A stretch of DNA of 49,956 nucleotides. Origin: Lachnospiraceae bacterium UBA1721 (GTDB lineage Bacteria; Bacillota; Clostridia; Lachnospirales; Lachnospiraceae). The stretch is from assembly GCA_002317155.1 (NCBI GenBank), contig DCIR01000083.1:1-49956 (forward strand), read 5' to 3'. The notes beneath the pieces were generated by a model that had not been told where the DNA came from, made no database searches, and saw only the letters and a program-made list of their open reading frames with translations. Positions 23,129-31,935 of the stretch are shown in pieces (position 1 is the first letter of the stretch; each line of letters starts with the position of its first letter). The position numbers and the translations under genes are program-made.

Positions 23129-24565
23129 ATGGCAGAAGATTACATTATTGAATTGAAATCCATTACAAAGACTTATGAAGACAACGGCTTTACAGCAGTA
23201 GAGGATTTTAATCTTAAGGTCAAACGTGGTGAGTTTGTTACCTTTTTAGGACCTTCAGGATGTGGTAAGACCACCACATTGAGAATGATTGCGGGATTTG
23301 AACTTCCTACAAGCGGAGAGATTTTGCTTGATGGTAAAAACATTGCGCAGCTTCCGCCGAATAAGCGTCCTATCAATACGGTATTTCAGCGTTATGCGCT
23401 TTTCCCGCATATGAATATCTATGAGAATATTGCGTTCGGACTTAAGCTTAAGAAGATGCCGGCTGATGAGATTAAGAAAAAGGTAAGCCACGTGCTTGAG
23501 ATGGTAGACCTTGAGGGATTTGAAAACCGTAAGGTATCAACTCTTTCAGGTGGTCAGCAGCAGCGTATTGCGATCGCACGCGCACTTGTAAATGAGCCCA
23601 AGATTTTGCTTCTTGATGAGCCTCTAGGAGCGCTTGATCTTAAGATGAGAAAAGAGATGCAGATCGAGCTTAAGAATATGCATGATAAGCTCGGAATCAC
23701 TTTTATATATGTTACTCACGATCAGGAGGAGGCACTTACAATGTCTGACAAGATCGTGGTTATGAGTAACGGTAAGACTCAGCAGATCGGTACACCTGAA
23801 GATATATATAATGAGCCTAAAAATGCATTTGTTGCAGACTTTATCGGTGAGAGTAATATTTTCAAGGGAATCATGACAGGCACAAAGAAGGTACGCTTTG
23901 CGGGCGGAGAATTTGAGTGCATGGATGATGTTGCCGAGGGAACTCTGGTTGACGTTGTAGTGCGCCCTGAGGATGTCATTATGACCAAGAAGGGTGAAGG
24001 CATTATCGATGGTAAAGTCACGTCAGTTATCTTCAAGGGAATTCACTATGAGATTACTGTAGAATCAGGCAAGAATGAGATGCTTATTCAGTCTACCAAA
24101 TCTGCAGTGGTAGGAGACACTATCGGAATGACTTTGGAGCCTGATGGCATTCATATTATGATTGCTGAAGATCATACTACAAGATTCGAGGCTGAGATTT
24201 CATCTGATTTGAATTTGCTCTATTCAGACCATACAATTCACTGTGATCTGACCAAGGTGATTCCGGGATCTAAGATTAAGGACGGTGTCCTTTACGATTC
24301 GCAGAATGAGCCTGTTGATACTGAGAAGGTTAAGGTGCTGGTATCAATTGAGCCCGGCGATATCGAGCTCAGTGATGATGAGGAAGCCGGACTTACAAGC
24401 GGACGTATTGTTAACCTTATCTATAAGGGTGATCATTACAGTTATGTTGTTCGTACGATTCACGGACATGACCTGATTGTTGATGATGAATATCTTTGGA
24501 ATATGGATGACCAGGTTGGTCTTATCCTTCCCGAGGATAAGATGACATTTGCGATTAAGAAATAG
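23129..24565 (+). CDS. potA: Spermidine/putrescine ABC transporter ATP-binding protein
   Basis: The ATPase that drives polyamine import. Walker A is GPSGCGKTT near residue 39, the signature LSGGQQQR lies near residue 136, Walker B is LLLDEPLGALD near residue 157, and the switch His is in VTHDQEEA. At 478 residues it is over 100 longer than common PotA; the extra length is C-terminal, where two TOBE-like segments seem to be present (about residues 250-355 and 360-475). Such domains bind regulatory ligands. The ribosome site is unusual: AAGGG lies 13 bases before the ATG, and CCGAG at 23118-23122 could pair with the leader, hinting at translational control. It heads potABCD. Confidence 0.92.
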   Translation: MAEDYIIELKSITKTYEDNGFTAVEDFNLKVKRGEFVTFLGPSGCGKTTTLRMIAGFELPTSGEILLDGKNIAQLPPNKRPINTVFQRYALFPHMNIYENIAFGLKLKKMPADEIKKKVSHVLEMVDLEGFENRKVSTLSGGQQQRIAIARALVNEPKILLLDEPLGALDLKMRKEMQIELKNMHDKLGITFIYVTHDQEEALTMSDKIVVMSNGKTQQIGTPEDIYNEPKNAFVADFIGESNIFKGIMTGTKKVRFAGGEFECMDDVAEGTLVDVVVRPEDVIMTKKGEGIIDGKVTSVIFKGIHYEITVESGKNEMLIQSTKSAVVGDTIGMTLEPDGIHIMIAEDHTTRFEAEISSDLNLLYSDHTIHCDLTKVIPGSKIKDGVLYDSQNEPVDTEKVKVLVSIEPGDIELSDDEEAGLTSGRIVNLIYKGDHYSYVVRTIHGHDLIVDDEYLWNMDDQVGLILPEDKMTFAIKK

Positions 24566-24618
24566 ACTGTAAAAGTAAATGTTTAGCGCTACAGACCATT
24601 ATAGAAAGGATTTGTGAA

Positions 24619-25410
24619 ATGAAGAAAACCTTCGCCAGAAAATACCTGGGGATTCCGTATGCAGTATTTCTCGTACTGTTTGTAATTGCTCCCCTTGTTG
24701 TTCTGTTTTATTATGCATTCACCAACAGCACAGGTCATTTTACACTTGCAAATCTTGCCGGATTTTTTACTGATTCCAATACAATTGGAACACTTGTATA
24801 TTCACTGTGCCTTGCTTTTGTTGTTACAGTTGCCTGCCTGCTTATTGCTTATCCGATCGCCTATGTGCTCGCGAGAAGTAAGTTTAAGTCTAAGGCAGTA
24901 CTGGTTATGTTATTCGTAATGCCTATGTGGATTAACTTCACATTAAGACTTACAGCACTCAAAGAAATACTTAACCTTATCGAGGGAAATCTTGCTTATT
25001 ATCCCTTCCTCAATTCGGTAATAGGTATGACATACGATTTCCTGCCATTTATGATTCTTCCGCTTTACAATACCTTGGTAAAGCTTGACGGAAGCCTTCT
25101 CGAGGCTGCACAGGATCTCGGAGCAGGAAGAAGACAGACCTTCTTTAGAATTACTGTTCCGCTTTCAATGCCGGGAGTTATCAGTGGTGTGTCTATGGTA
25201 TTTTTACCTGCGATGACCAACTATGTTGTCAACGACATGCTCTACAACAGCACATATATCATGGGTAGCCTGATTGGAAGCTATTTCTCTGCATACGATT
25301 GGCATAACGGTTCAATGATAGCGTTGATTTTGCTCGCTATCATCGGTGTGTTCACACTTCTTTCCGGTGATTCGGAAGAGGATACCAGGAGAGGAGGTGC
25401 ATTACTGTGA
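24619..25410 (+). CDS. potB: Spermidine/putrescine ABC transporter permease PotB
   Basis: An integral membrane permease of 263 residues with about six transmembrane helices. The EAA loop that contacts the ATPase reads LLEAAQDLGAGRRQTFFRI near residue 155. With PotC it forms the polyamine channel in the cell membrane. The start follows GAAAGGA. It overlaps potC by four bases (24619 to 25410, potC from 25407), which is typical for partner permeases. The C-terminus carries a short charged tail. Confidence 0.92.
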   Translation: MKKTFARKYLGIPYAVFLVLFVIAPLVVLFYYAFTNSTGHFTLANLAGFFTDSNTIGTLVYSLCLAFVVTVACLLIAYPIAYVLARSKFKSKAVLVMLFVMPMWINFTLRLTALKEILNLIEGNLAYYPFLNSVIGMTYDFLPFMILPLYNTLVKLDGSLLEAAQDLGAGRRQTFFRITVPLSMPGVISGVSMVFLPAMTNYVVNDMLYNSTYIMGSLIGSYFSAYDWHNGSMIALILLAIIGVFTLLSGDSEEDTRRGGALL

Positions 25411-26201
25411 AAAAAGCAATCGGACCTATTATTATTGCTTTAGGATTGTTATTCATGTATGCGCCTATTCTGATTTTGGGTGTGTACAGCTTTACCGATG
25501 CTACGACCATCGGACAGTTTGGCAGCTTTTCATTTGCCAATTACGTAACTTTATTTACTACCGAGAGTCTTAGAAATATGATTATCGGCACATTGCTGCT
25601 TGCAATCATAAGCTCAATTTTGGCAACTATTCTTGGTACTGCAGGAGCTATCGGAACCTTTTATTCTAAGAAAAGAGTTCAGGCAGCAGTCAGTGTGGTT
25701 AACCAGGTACCTGTAGTAAATGCTGATGTAGTAACCGGTTTTTCACTTTGTATTTTACTGGTTGTCGTACTCGGAATCAGCAAGGATACATATATTCCGC
25801 TTGTTATCGGTCATGTAACACTCAGTGCACCGTTTGTGTATCTGTCTGTTGTACCTAAGCTTAAGCAGATGGATCCCAGTCTCTATGAGGCTGCACTTGA
25901 CCTTGGAGCATCACCTGCGGTTGCTTTGAGAAAAATAATTATTCCTCAGATTTTCTCGGGAATAGTATCAGGCTTCGCAATGGCAATTACCCTTTCTTTA
26001 GATGATTACTTCATTGCGACTTATACCAAGCCCGCTACTTTTGACACTATCAGTACCTATGTTGTTAATGCCACAAGAGGTTCGCAGACTGAGATTAAGA
26101 CTGCGCTTTGGGCACTTTCAACCGTAATATTTATAATTGTTCTTTGCATTGCGATTGGTATGAATGTATCTGCTGCTCGCACGGCCAAGAAAGAAAGGTG
26201 A
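25407..26201 (+). CDS. potC: Spermidine/putrescine ABC transporter permease PotC
   Basis: The second permease, 264 residues with about six transmembrane helices. Its EAA loop is LYEAALDLGASPAVALRKI near residue 157. GTG or a similar alternative start is not needed since the ATG at 25407 overlaps the potB stop. It works with PotB as a heterodimer. PotD follows after 10 bases. Confidence 0.92.
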   Translation: MKKAIGPIIIALGLLFMYAPILILGVYSFTDATTIGQFGSFSFANYVTLFTTESLRNMIIGTLLLAIISSILATILGTAGAIGTFYSKKRVQAAVSVVNQVPVVNADVVTGFSLCILLVVVLGISKDTYIPLVIGHVTLSAPFVYLSVVPKLKQMDPSLYEAALDLGASPAVALRKIIIPQIFSGIVSGFAMAITLSLDDYFIATYTKPATFDTISTYVVNATRGSQTEIKTALWALSTVIFIIVLCIAIGMNVSAARTAKKER

Positions 26202-26211
26202 GGTGACAATC

Positions 26212-27765
26212 ATGATTAAGAAAATGAAAAAATCTCACTCATCGTTGGCCGTTAAGGCAGTTGCGTTTGCTATGGCTTCAATGCTGATGATCGCCGGAAT
26301 CATAGGACTTCTTCCTGAAAATGCATCAGCTGATACCGCTGCGACAGACAGTGGTAAGACGGTTGTACTTCGCGTTTGTAACTGGGAAGAGTATATCGAT
26401 CTTGGTGAATGGGAAGATGATGAAGTAATCGATCTCGACAATGGTGATATATTTGGCGAAAATCCTTTGTACGAGGATTTTGATGAGTGGTATTACGAGA
26501 ATTACGGTGTGAAGGTCGTAGTTGAGTACAGCTGCTTTGGTACTAATGAAGAGCTGTACAATATGCTTACCATCGGAGACGTATACGATTTGGTATGCCC
26601 CTCAGATTATATGATTATGAAGCTTATGTCCGAGGGAAAGCTTGTATCTTTTTCTGATGATTTCTTTGATGCTGAGAATGAAGAAAATTATTATGTGCGC
26701 GGAGCATCTCCTTTCATTCAGCAGGCGTTTGAAGAAAATCAGATTAACGGTGAGGCATGGAAAAATTACGCAGCCTGCTATATGTGGGGTGTGACAGGAA
26801 TGCTGTACAACCCTGAAGAGGTACCGCGTGAAGATGCCATGACATGGAAGATTCTTAATAATCCTGACTATTATCGCCAGGTAACCGTTAAGGATAATGT
26901 ACGTGATACTATGTTCGCAGGTATTGGTGCACTTAAGAGTGACATGCTTTTGTCCGAGGAATTTATCAACTCTGACAATTACTCGATGAGACTCAGAGAT
27001 GAGATGAATGATGTTTCTGAGGAGAATCTTGCTGTACTGCAGGAGTATCTTCAGGATGTAAGAAATAATGCATATTCGTTTGAAAGCGATAGCGGTAAAG
27101 CGGATATGATAACCGGTAAGGTGCTCGCAAATCTTCAGTGGTCCGGTGATGCAGTGTATGCTATGGATCAGGCTGAGGAGGATGATTATTATCTTGAGTA
27201 TGCTATTCCTGATGAATGCACTAATCTGTGGTTCGACGGATGGGTAATGCTTAAGAGCGGTATCGGAGATGACGAGGCTAAAAAGCAGGCGGCTGAAGCT
27301 TTTGTAAACTATTTGTCAATGCCTGAAAATGCTGTAAGAAATATGTACTATATCGGATACACTTCAGCTATTACCGGCGGTGAGTATGATGATACGGTAT
27401 TTCAGTATATTGATTGGACTTATAGTGCAGAAGAGGATGAGGATTCTGAGGAGATCGTCGAGTACAATGTCGGATATTATTTTACCGGCGAGGAAGACAA
27501 TGAGGATTATATAATCTATACTACCGAGGATCAAACAAGACGTCAGCTCTACGCGCAGTATCCGCCCAAGGATGCAATCGACAGAAGTGCGATCATGTGG
27601 TACTTCGATACTGAAGCAAATGCACGTGTTAATCAGATGTGGATTAATGTCAGATGTTTCAATGCCAAGAGTATTCCTGTATGGCTCTGGGTAATCATCG
27701 GAGCGGCATTTGGAGCAGCAGTTTTTGTAATGATAAGAACCAAAGTGAATAATCGTGCTAAGTAA
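26212..27765 (+). CDS. potD: Polyamine-binding protein with C-terminal membrane anchor
   Basis: The substrate-binding protein of the transporter. LRVCNWEEYIDLG near residue 55 is typical of PotD. It is 517 residues, well above the usual 350, with acidic insertions near residues 65-85 and 405-445. A hydrophobic signal segment spans residues 10-35 but shows no lipobox Cys, so it is not a lipoprotein. Instead the C-terminus ends in a transmembrane helix (VWLWVIIGAAFGAAVFVMI) followed by basic residues, which would hold it to the outer face of the membrane. ATG 26212 follows AGGTGA; an earlier in-frame ATG at 26164 lies inside potC and is less likely. Confidence 0.88.
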   Translation: MIKKMKKSHSSLAVKAVAFAMASMLMIAGIIGLLPENASADTAATDSGKTVVLRVCNWEEYIDLGEWEDDEVIDLDNGDIFGENPLYEDFDEWYYENYGVKVVVEYSCFGTNEELYNMLTIGDVYDLVCPSDYMIMKLMSEGKLVSFSDDFFDAENEENYYVRGASPFIQQAFEENQINGEAWKNYAACYMWGVTGMLYNPEEVPREDAMTWKILNNPDYYRQVTVKDNVRDTMFAGIGALKSDMLLSEEFINSDNYSMRLRDEMNDVSEENLAVLQEYLQDVRNNAYSFESDSGKADMITGKVLANLQWSGDAVYAMDQAEEDDYYLEYAIPDECTNLWFDGWVMLKSGIGDDEAKKQAAEAFVNYLSMPENAVRNMYYIGYTSAITGGEYDDTVFQYIDWTYSAEEDEDSEEIVEYNVGYYFTGEEDNEDYIIYTTEDQTRRQLYAQYPPKDAIDRSAIMWYFDTEANARVNQMWINVRCFNAKSIPVWLWVIIGAAFGAAVFVMIRTKVNNRAK

Positions 27766-27808
27766 TCAAACGTGCTTAATAATTAACCGAGCTAAGTAAA
27801 GGAAACAT

Positions 27809-28987
27809 ATGATGAACTACTATCAGACAATGGATAGCCTCTTAAAAAATGAGGTGGATCGTGGCTTTGTAAAAGGAAATTCAGCGTTGGTCATAAAGGA
27901 TGGCGAAGAAATCTACTACAATAATTTCGGATATGCGGATGCTGAAAAAGGAAGTCCGATGAAAAGAGATACTATCATCAGATTGTTCTCTATGACCAAG
28001 CCTGTGACAGCTGTCGCAGTGATGATTGCTCAGGAGAGAGGACTTATTGATGTGCTTGATCCTGTGAGTAAGTATCTTCCGGAGTTTGAAAAAATGCAGG
28101 TCATTCAGCCTGACGGATCGCTTAAGCCGGCACAGAAGCAGATCACGATTATGAATCTGTTGACCATGACTTCAGGTATCCCCTACGGAGAAGATTGGGA
28201 GGGGTGCAGTGAGGTTGGACGCCGCATGCAGGTCATTTTCGATGAGATGCTTAAAGGCTTAAATAACGGAGAGAGATTATCTACGCGTGAGGTTATTAAG
28301 AGAATCGCGACTAATCCCCTGGCATTCGAGCCCGGTGACAGATGGCATTATGGTCTTTCTGCGGATGTCCTGGCAGCAGCTCTTGAGGTTGCAACAGGTA
28401 TGCGCTATGGTGAATTCTTAAAGAGAGAGATTTTTGATCCTCTTCAGATGCCTGATACAGGTTTTTATGTACCCGCAGAAAAATGGGACAGATTTGCAAT
28501 GAGCTATGATGCGCCTGAAGAGTGCAAGCTGGTTGCAAGCGACAGTTCACATCTGATGGAGTATTATCACGAGGATGTCGGCTACGAAGCCGGCGGATGT
28601 GGCCTTGTTACGACGATAGATGATTATGCGCACTTTGCAATGATGCTTGCGCAGGGTGGAATCTACAAGGGTAGAAGAATACTTGGATCTGCGACAGTTA
28701 AGTTCATGGCAACCAACCATCTTACTGTGGAGCAGGCTTATTCGCTTGATTGGGATACCAATCGCGGTTATGGATACGGATGTCTTGTGAGAGTTCACAT
28801 AGACCAGACCAAGTCTGGCAGTCAGGTTCCACTCGGAGAGTTTGGATGGGACGGATGGACCGGTAATTATGTAGCTATCGATCCGGTTAACAATGTAGTC
28901 CTTTTATATTTTATCCAGAAACGTGGAGCAGGTACTACTCCCGTTGTAAGAAAGTTGCGTGCTGTAACATACGCAAATATAGATTGA
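27809..28987 (+). CDS. Serine hydrolase, class C beta-lactamase-like family
   Basis: A penicillin-binding-protein-fold serine hydrolase of 392 residues. The nucleophile motif SMTK is at residues 61-64 and the YGLS tyrosine motif near residue 179; the third motif is not a clear KTG, as in the esterase branch of this family. There is no signal peptide, so it is probably a cytoplasmic esterase or peptidase and not a resistance enzyme. AAAGGA lies before the ATG. It follows potD by 43 bases without a terminator and may share the transcript. A bidirectional terminator follows at 29093. Confidence 0.85.
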   Translation: MMNYYQTMDSLLKNEVDRGFVKGNSALVIKDGEEIYYNNFGYADAEKGSPMKRDTIIRLFSMTKPVTAVAVMIAQERGLIDVLDPVSKYLPEFEKMQVIQPDGSLKPAQKQITIMNLLTMTSGIPYGEDWEGCSEVGRRMQVIFDEMLKGLNNGERLSTREVIKRIATNPLAFEPGDRWHYGLSADVLAAALEVATGMRYGEFLKREIFDPLQMPDTGFYVPAEKWDRFAMSYDAPEECKLVASDSSHLMEYYHEDVGYEAGGCGLVTTIDDYAHFAMMLAQGGIYKGRRILGSATVKFMATNHLTVEQAYSLDWDTNRGYGYGCLVRVHIDQTKSGSQVPLGEFGWDGWTGNYVAIDPVNNVVLLYFIQKRGAGTTPVVRKLRAVTYANID

Positions 28988-29092
28988 TAATATGATATAT
29001 GCAAATATTAATAAATATATGCATATATGATTGAAGAATTGTATTGTAATAAATGCAGATAGTGAAGATCTGTATTGTGATATGAGCATAAT

Positions 29093-29124
29093 AAAAACCT
29101 TGCCGACAATGGCAAGGTTTTTTT
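29093..29124. terminator. Bidirectional terminator between convergent genes
   Basis: AAAAACCTTGCC at 29093-29104 pairs perfectly with 29111-29122 across a 6-base loop. The stem ends in A on one side and T on the other, so it can work for the hydrolase gene on the plus strand and for the small gene on the minus strand. Confidence 0.85.
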
Positions 29125-29161
29125 GTAGTTTAATCAAGTTATGAATGCAAAAATCTGCTTA

Positions 29162-29323
29162 TTAGTCCTCGGTATCAGTCTCGGCTGCAACTGCTGAAGT
29201 AACGGCAGCTACTACAGCGATAATTACTACGATGATGATGAGCAAAAGTCCGCCTCCCAAAAGGAAGAAAAGTGACTGTGCCTGTGAACCTGTTTCCTCT
29301 GCTAACATAATTGCTGTATTCAT
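29162..29323 (-). CDS. 53-residue single-pass membrane protein
   Basis: Read on the minus strand, an ATG at 29323-29321 opens a 53-residue frame ending at 29162. The peptide starts MNTAIMLAEETG, has a hydrophobic helix of about 25 residues (LFFLLGGGLLLIIIVVIIA) and ends in an acidic tail ETDTED. It is the only convincing minus-strand gene here. A promoter at 29362-29389 lies on the same strand, GGGG precedes the start weakly, and the stem at 29093-29124 terminates it. Function unknown; small proteins of this sort often act as membrane peptides or regulators of larger complexes. Confidence 0.65.
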   Translation of the reverse strand: MNTAIMLAEETGSQAQSLFFLLGGGLLLIIIVVIIAVVAAVTSAVAAETDTED

Positions 29324-29361
29324 GGTATACCCCACATATTTCTATTAATAAAATCTATTTT

Positions 29362-29389
29362 ATTTTAGCAGAATTTGGCGAAAATGCAA
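29362..29389 (-). promoter_or_regulatory. Minus-strand promoter of the small membrane protein
   Basis: On the minus strand, TTGCAT (29389-29384) and TAAAAT (29367-29362) are 16 bases apart. Transcription would start about 30 bases before the ATG. Confidence 0.6.
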
Positions 29390-29581
29390 AGGTTTACATT
29401 AAAAATGACAAAGAGTTCAGGCTATAGTTATTTTTACGGGAAATAAGTGTCATAAATTAATGATTGTGCACTTTTTTAGAGTCAGGATTAAGTGGCTACG
29501 GTGTATTCAGGCAGTTGGTGATTTTGACGATGCGGATTTTATGGGTATAGTGACGAAAGTAAAAAAGATGCGTAAATCGCA

Positions 29582-29610
29582 TTGACATAAATAATCAATT
29601 GCAGTAAATT
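29582..29610 (+). promoter_or_regulatory. Promoter of the Tad pilus operon
   Basis: TTGACA at 29582-29587 and TAAATT at 29605-29610 are 17 bases apart. It is the only good match in the 500 bases before the pilus ATPase. Confidence 0.6.
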
Positions 29611-29721
29611 GGCAATCACCCGATACCGTTCAGGTACGGTTCAAAATTCTTTGACTATTCAGTCATGATTTTCAGTGTGAAATTTGTAAAAACAAAAGAT
29701 TTGTAGGGAAAAGTTTTGATT

Positions 29722-29780
29722 GAAAAACTTTGTACGAAAAAGCATTGTACGAAAAAACTTTGTACGAAAAAGCATTGTGC
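29722..29780 (+). repeat. Tandem repeat of about 30 bases in the pilus leader
   Basis: Two near-identical units, 29722-29750 and 29751-29780, each contain two half units with the core TTGTACGAAAA (the last copy has TTGTGCG). They lie in the leader before the pilus ATPase. They could be a binding site array or a slippage region. Confidence 0.75.
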
Positions 29781-29833
29781 GAAATGAGTAGTGTGGGAAA
29801 AAACTGCTCGTTAAAAATGAATAGGAGGGATAT

Positions 29834-30982
29834 ATGGAATCATATGCATCCTGCTGCGCCGATGAGCTTGATGATGAGCTGGAGGCGCTTATTAATGACT
29901 ATATTACTCAAAAGGGGGCTCGTCTGCTTGCACTTAAAAAGGGAACACTTAGCAGAGAAGCATTCTTAAAAGAAGCCGGCGAGCACATAAGACTGCAGTT
30001 TAGACTTGCTGCTGAGCAGAGGAAAAGGCTGGCCGAGCGTTTTGAGGAATTTGTATTTGGCTATTCAAAATTGACGCCGCTAATCGATGACCCGGATATA
30101 TCAGATATAAGGGTAGTAAGTTTCGACTGTGTTCGAATTAAGAAAAACGGCAAGAGAATGGATAGCGGAATAGTTTTCAGGGATGAAAAAGAATACAGAC
30201 AATTCGTGGACTATGTTGCCATGAAAAATCAGGCAAACATTTCGAATCTTAATGCGATCCAAAGGTTTAGCGACAATGACAGCCATCCCGGATTTATTCT
30301 GAGATTTACCGTGACTATGCCTATCGTTAATTGTGGCAATACTCCTTACTTGTGTATCAGAAAGGTGCCGAAAAATTTTCCGCTGATAAATGACCTGATA
30401 GACAGGCAGATGCTCAATCGTGAGACTGCGGAACTTCTGATAGACAGATTCAGAAGCGGTTCAATGCTTATAGCCGGAGGTAACAGTAGCGGGAAGACCA
30501 CCTTGCTTAATGCACTTAAGGAAACGTTGCCGGATGATGTGGCTATACTAGTGGCTCAACAGGCTGATGAACTTACTACAATGTTTCATCCGGACATGAT
30601 GTTTCTTCATTCGCTACAGTCAGGAAGCGAGAGCCATGTTTCGTATGACTTGAAGAATATCAGTATAGCAGGTCTGACGATGGACGTTGACTATTTTATC
30701 ATTGGAGAGGTCAAGGGGGCTGAAGCTCTATACCTTTTGAATGCGGCGGTCACTGGTCAAATCTGTGCGGCAACCATTCATTCCATAAGCGCCGACAGAG
30801 CGGTAGACAAGCTCGTGGATTATGCAATGTACGAAAGCCGCTATTCGAGAAACGAACTTATGCGACAGATGGATTGTTTTTCGACAGTTGTATTTATGAA
30901 GGGGTATAAGGTGAATTCTATCTATTATTGCCAAGGCTGGGACGAGGAGAGAAAGGAACTGAAATATGAGCAGATACTGTAG
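29834..30982 (+). CDS. Tad pilus assembly ATPase (CpaF/TadA-like)
   Basis: A 382-residue secretion ATPase of the type II/IV family that powers pilin extrusion. An N-terminal helical region precedes the ATPase core. Walker A is AGGNSSGKTTLLNAL near residue 215, an Asp-box region follows, Walker B-like FIIGEVKGAEALYL lies near residue 288, and the His of the ATIHSISA box is near residue 315. It acts on the inner face of the membrane as a hexamer. AGGAGG supports the start. It overlaps the next gene by 17 bases. Confidence 0.9.
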   Translation: MESYASCCADELDDELEALINDYITQKGARLLALKKGTLSREAFLKEAGEHIRLQFRLAAEQRKRLAERFEEFVFGYSKLTPLIDDPDISDIRVVSFDCVRIKKNGKRMDSGIVFRDEKEYRQFVDYVAMKNQANISNLNAIQRFSDNDSHPGFILRFTVTMPIVNCGNTPYLCIRKVPKNFPLINDLIDRQMLNRETAELLIDRFRSGSMLIAGGNSSGKTTLLNALKETLPDDVAILVAQQADELTTMFHPDMMFLHSLQSGSESHVSYDLKNISIAGLTMDVDYFIIGEVKGAEALYLLNAAVTGQICAATIHSISADRAVDKLVDYAMYESRYSRNELMRQMDCFSTVVFMKGYKVNSIYYCQGWDEERKELKYEQIL

Positions 30983-31910
30983 GCTGATTTTGGTATTTGG
31001 ATTTTTGTTCGCGGGAATGGTGCTGTTGTTCAAACGGTGCGAAGCAGTGGTTAAGCTACGCAGGGTATTTGATGATGTCAAAAGCAGGCTGGCTGACCGA
31101 GACAGAAAAACAGGGCTCGAGCAAAGAAAACAGCTATATGAATTTGAACGTAAAAAATCGTTTTGGATATCCCTGGAAAGACAGCTTGAATACAGTGGGC
31201 TAAAGAAGTATTTCAGGGGAATTACTGGCGCAAAATATATTGTAGTCAATGCGATTGTATTATCCGGCAGCATAGTCCTGGGCTGGGGAGTGGGGAAAAT
31301 TTATATTGGATTGGCTGTGGCAGTAATATGGTGTTTTTCAATGTATGCGGTATTGAGAATCGGAAGGGCCACAAATATGCAAAGAGTATCTGAGGACCTT
31401 CCGAAGTTTTTGGATTTCCTTGGAAGCTACAGTCTGTCAGCAGGAGAGGTAACTCAGATTTTTTCGCAGATTTCGATTTATCTTAATTCACCGTTAAGAG
31501 ATGCAATAGATGAGTGCGTTGCGGAGAGCAGTGTATCGGGTAATTCAGGGGCGGCACTTTTGGCGCTTGCGGATAAAATAGAACATCCTCAATTTAAGCA
31601 GCTGGTCAGAAATATAGAGATGACATCCAGATACAGTGCTGACTTCTCTTCACTCGTTACGGACAGCAGAAGAAGTCTTCGCGAGTATCTGGCACAGAGT
31701 AGAGAACGAAAAGGAATGCTTCGCGAAGCTGTTATCAGCATGATGATTTTGCTGTTGATGTCAATAATGGTAATCATGATGGTTAATATGCTTATAGGTG
31801 GTGAAATCGGTGAAATTATTCTGCATACATTTGTCGGGAGAGCGGCAGTGATAGGAGTGATTCTGATAGTAGGATTGTTTACACTTCAGGCATTGTCAGT
31901 GGATAGGTGA
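30966..31910 (+). CDS. TadB-like inner-membrane platform protein
   Basis: A 314-residue membrane protein of the type II secretion F family. Hydrophobic segments lie at residues 5-22, about 90-130 and 255-310, and the cytoplasmic F domain runs from LPKFLDFLGSYSLSAGE to the second helix pair. TadB with TadC forms the membrane base on which the ATPase turns. The start overlaps the ATPase gene by 17 bases, indicating coupled translation. Its middle region is soluble and strongly basic. Confidence 0.82.
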   Translation: MSRYCRLILVFGFLFAGMVLLFKRCEAVVKLRRVFDDVKSRLADRDRKTGLEQRKQLYEFERKKSFWISLERQLEYSGLKKYFRGITGAKYIVVNAIVLSGSIVLGWGVGKIYIGLAVAVIWCFSMYAVLRIGRATNMQRVSEDLPKFLDFLGSYSLSAGEVTQIFSQISIYLNSPLRDAIDECVAESSVSGNSGAALLALADKIEHPQFKQLVRNIEMTSRYSADFSSLVTDSRRSLREYLAQSRERKGMLREAVISMMILLLMSIMVIMMVNMLIGGEIGEIILHTFVGRAAVIGVILIVGLFTLQALSVDR

Positions 31911-31935
31911 TGAGAAGGATAAGTGTGGTGGATAG

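Larger units (their letters stand above)
29324..29833. other. Gap of 510 bases with two promoters and a tandem repeat
   Basis: There is no gene here. It holds a minus-strand promoter for the small membrane protein (29362-29389), a plus-strand promoter (29582-29610), a short hairpin ACCG-CGGT near 29623-29640, a tandem repeat (29722-29780) and the AGGAGG of the next gene. The predicted leader of the pilus operon is more than 200 bases. Confidence 0.6.

Noticed and set aside
29730..29969. Frame reading YEKALYEKTLYEKAL across the tandem repeat
   Set aside because: It has only a TTG start without a ribosome site, is made by the repeat and then overlaps the pilus ATPase in another frame.
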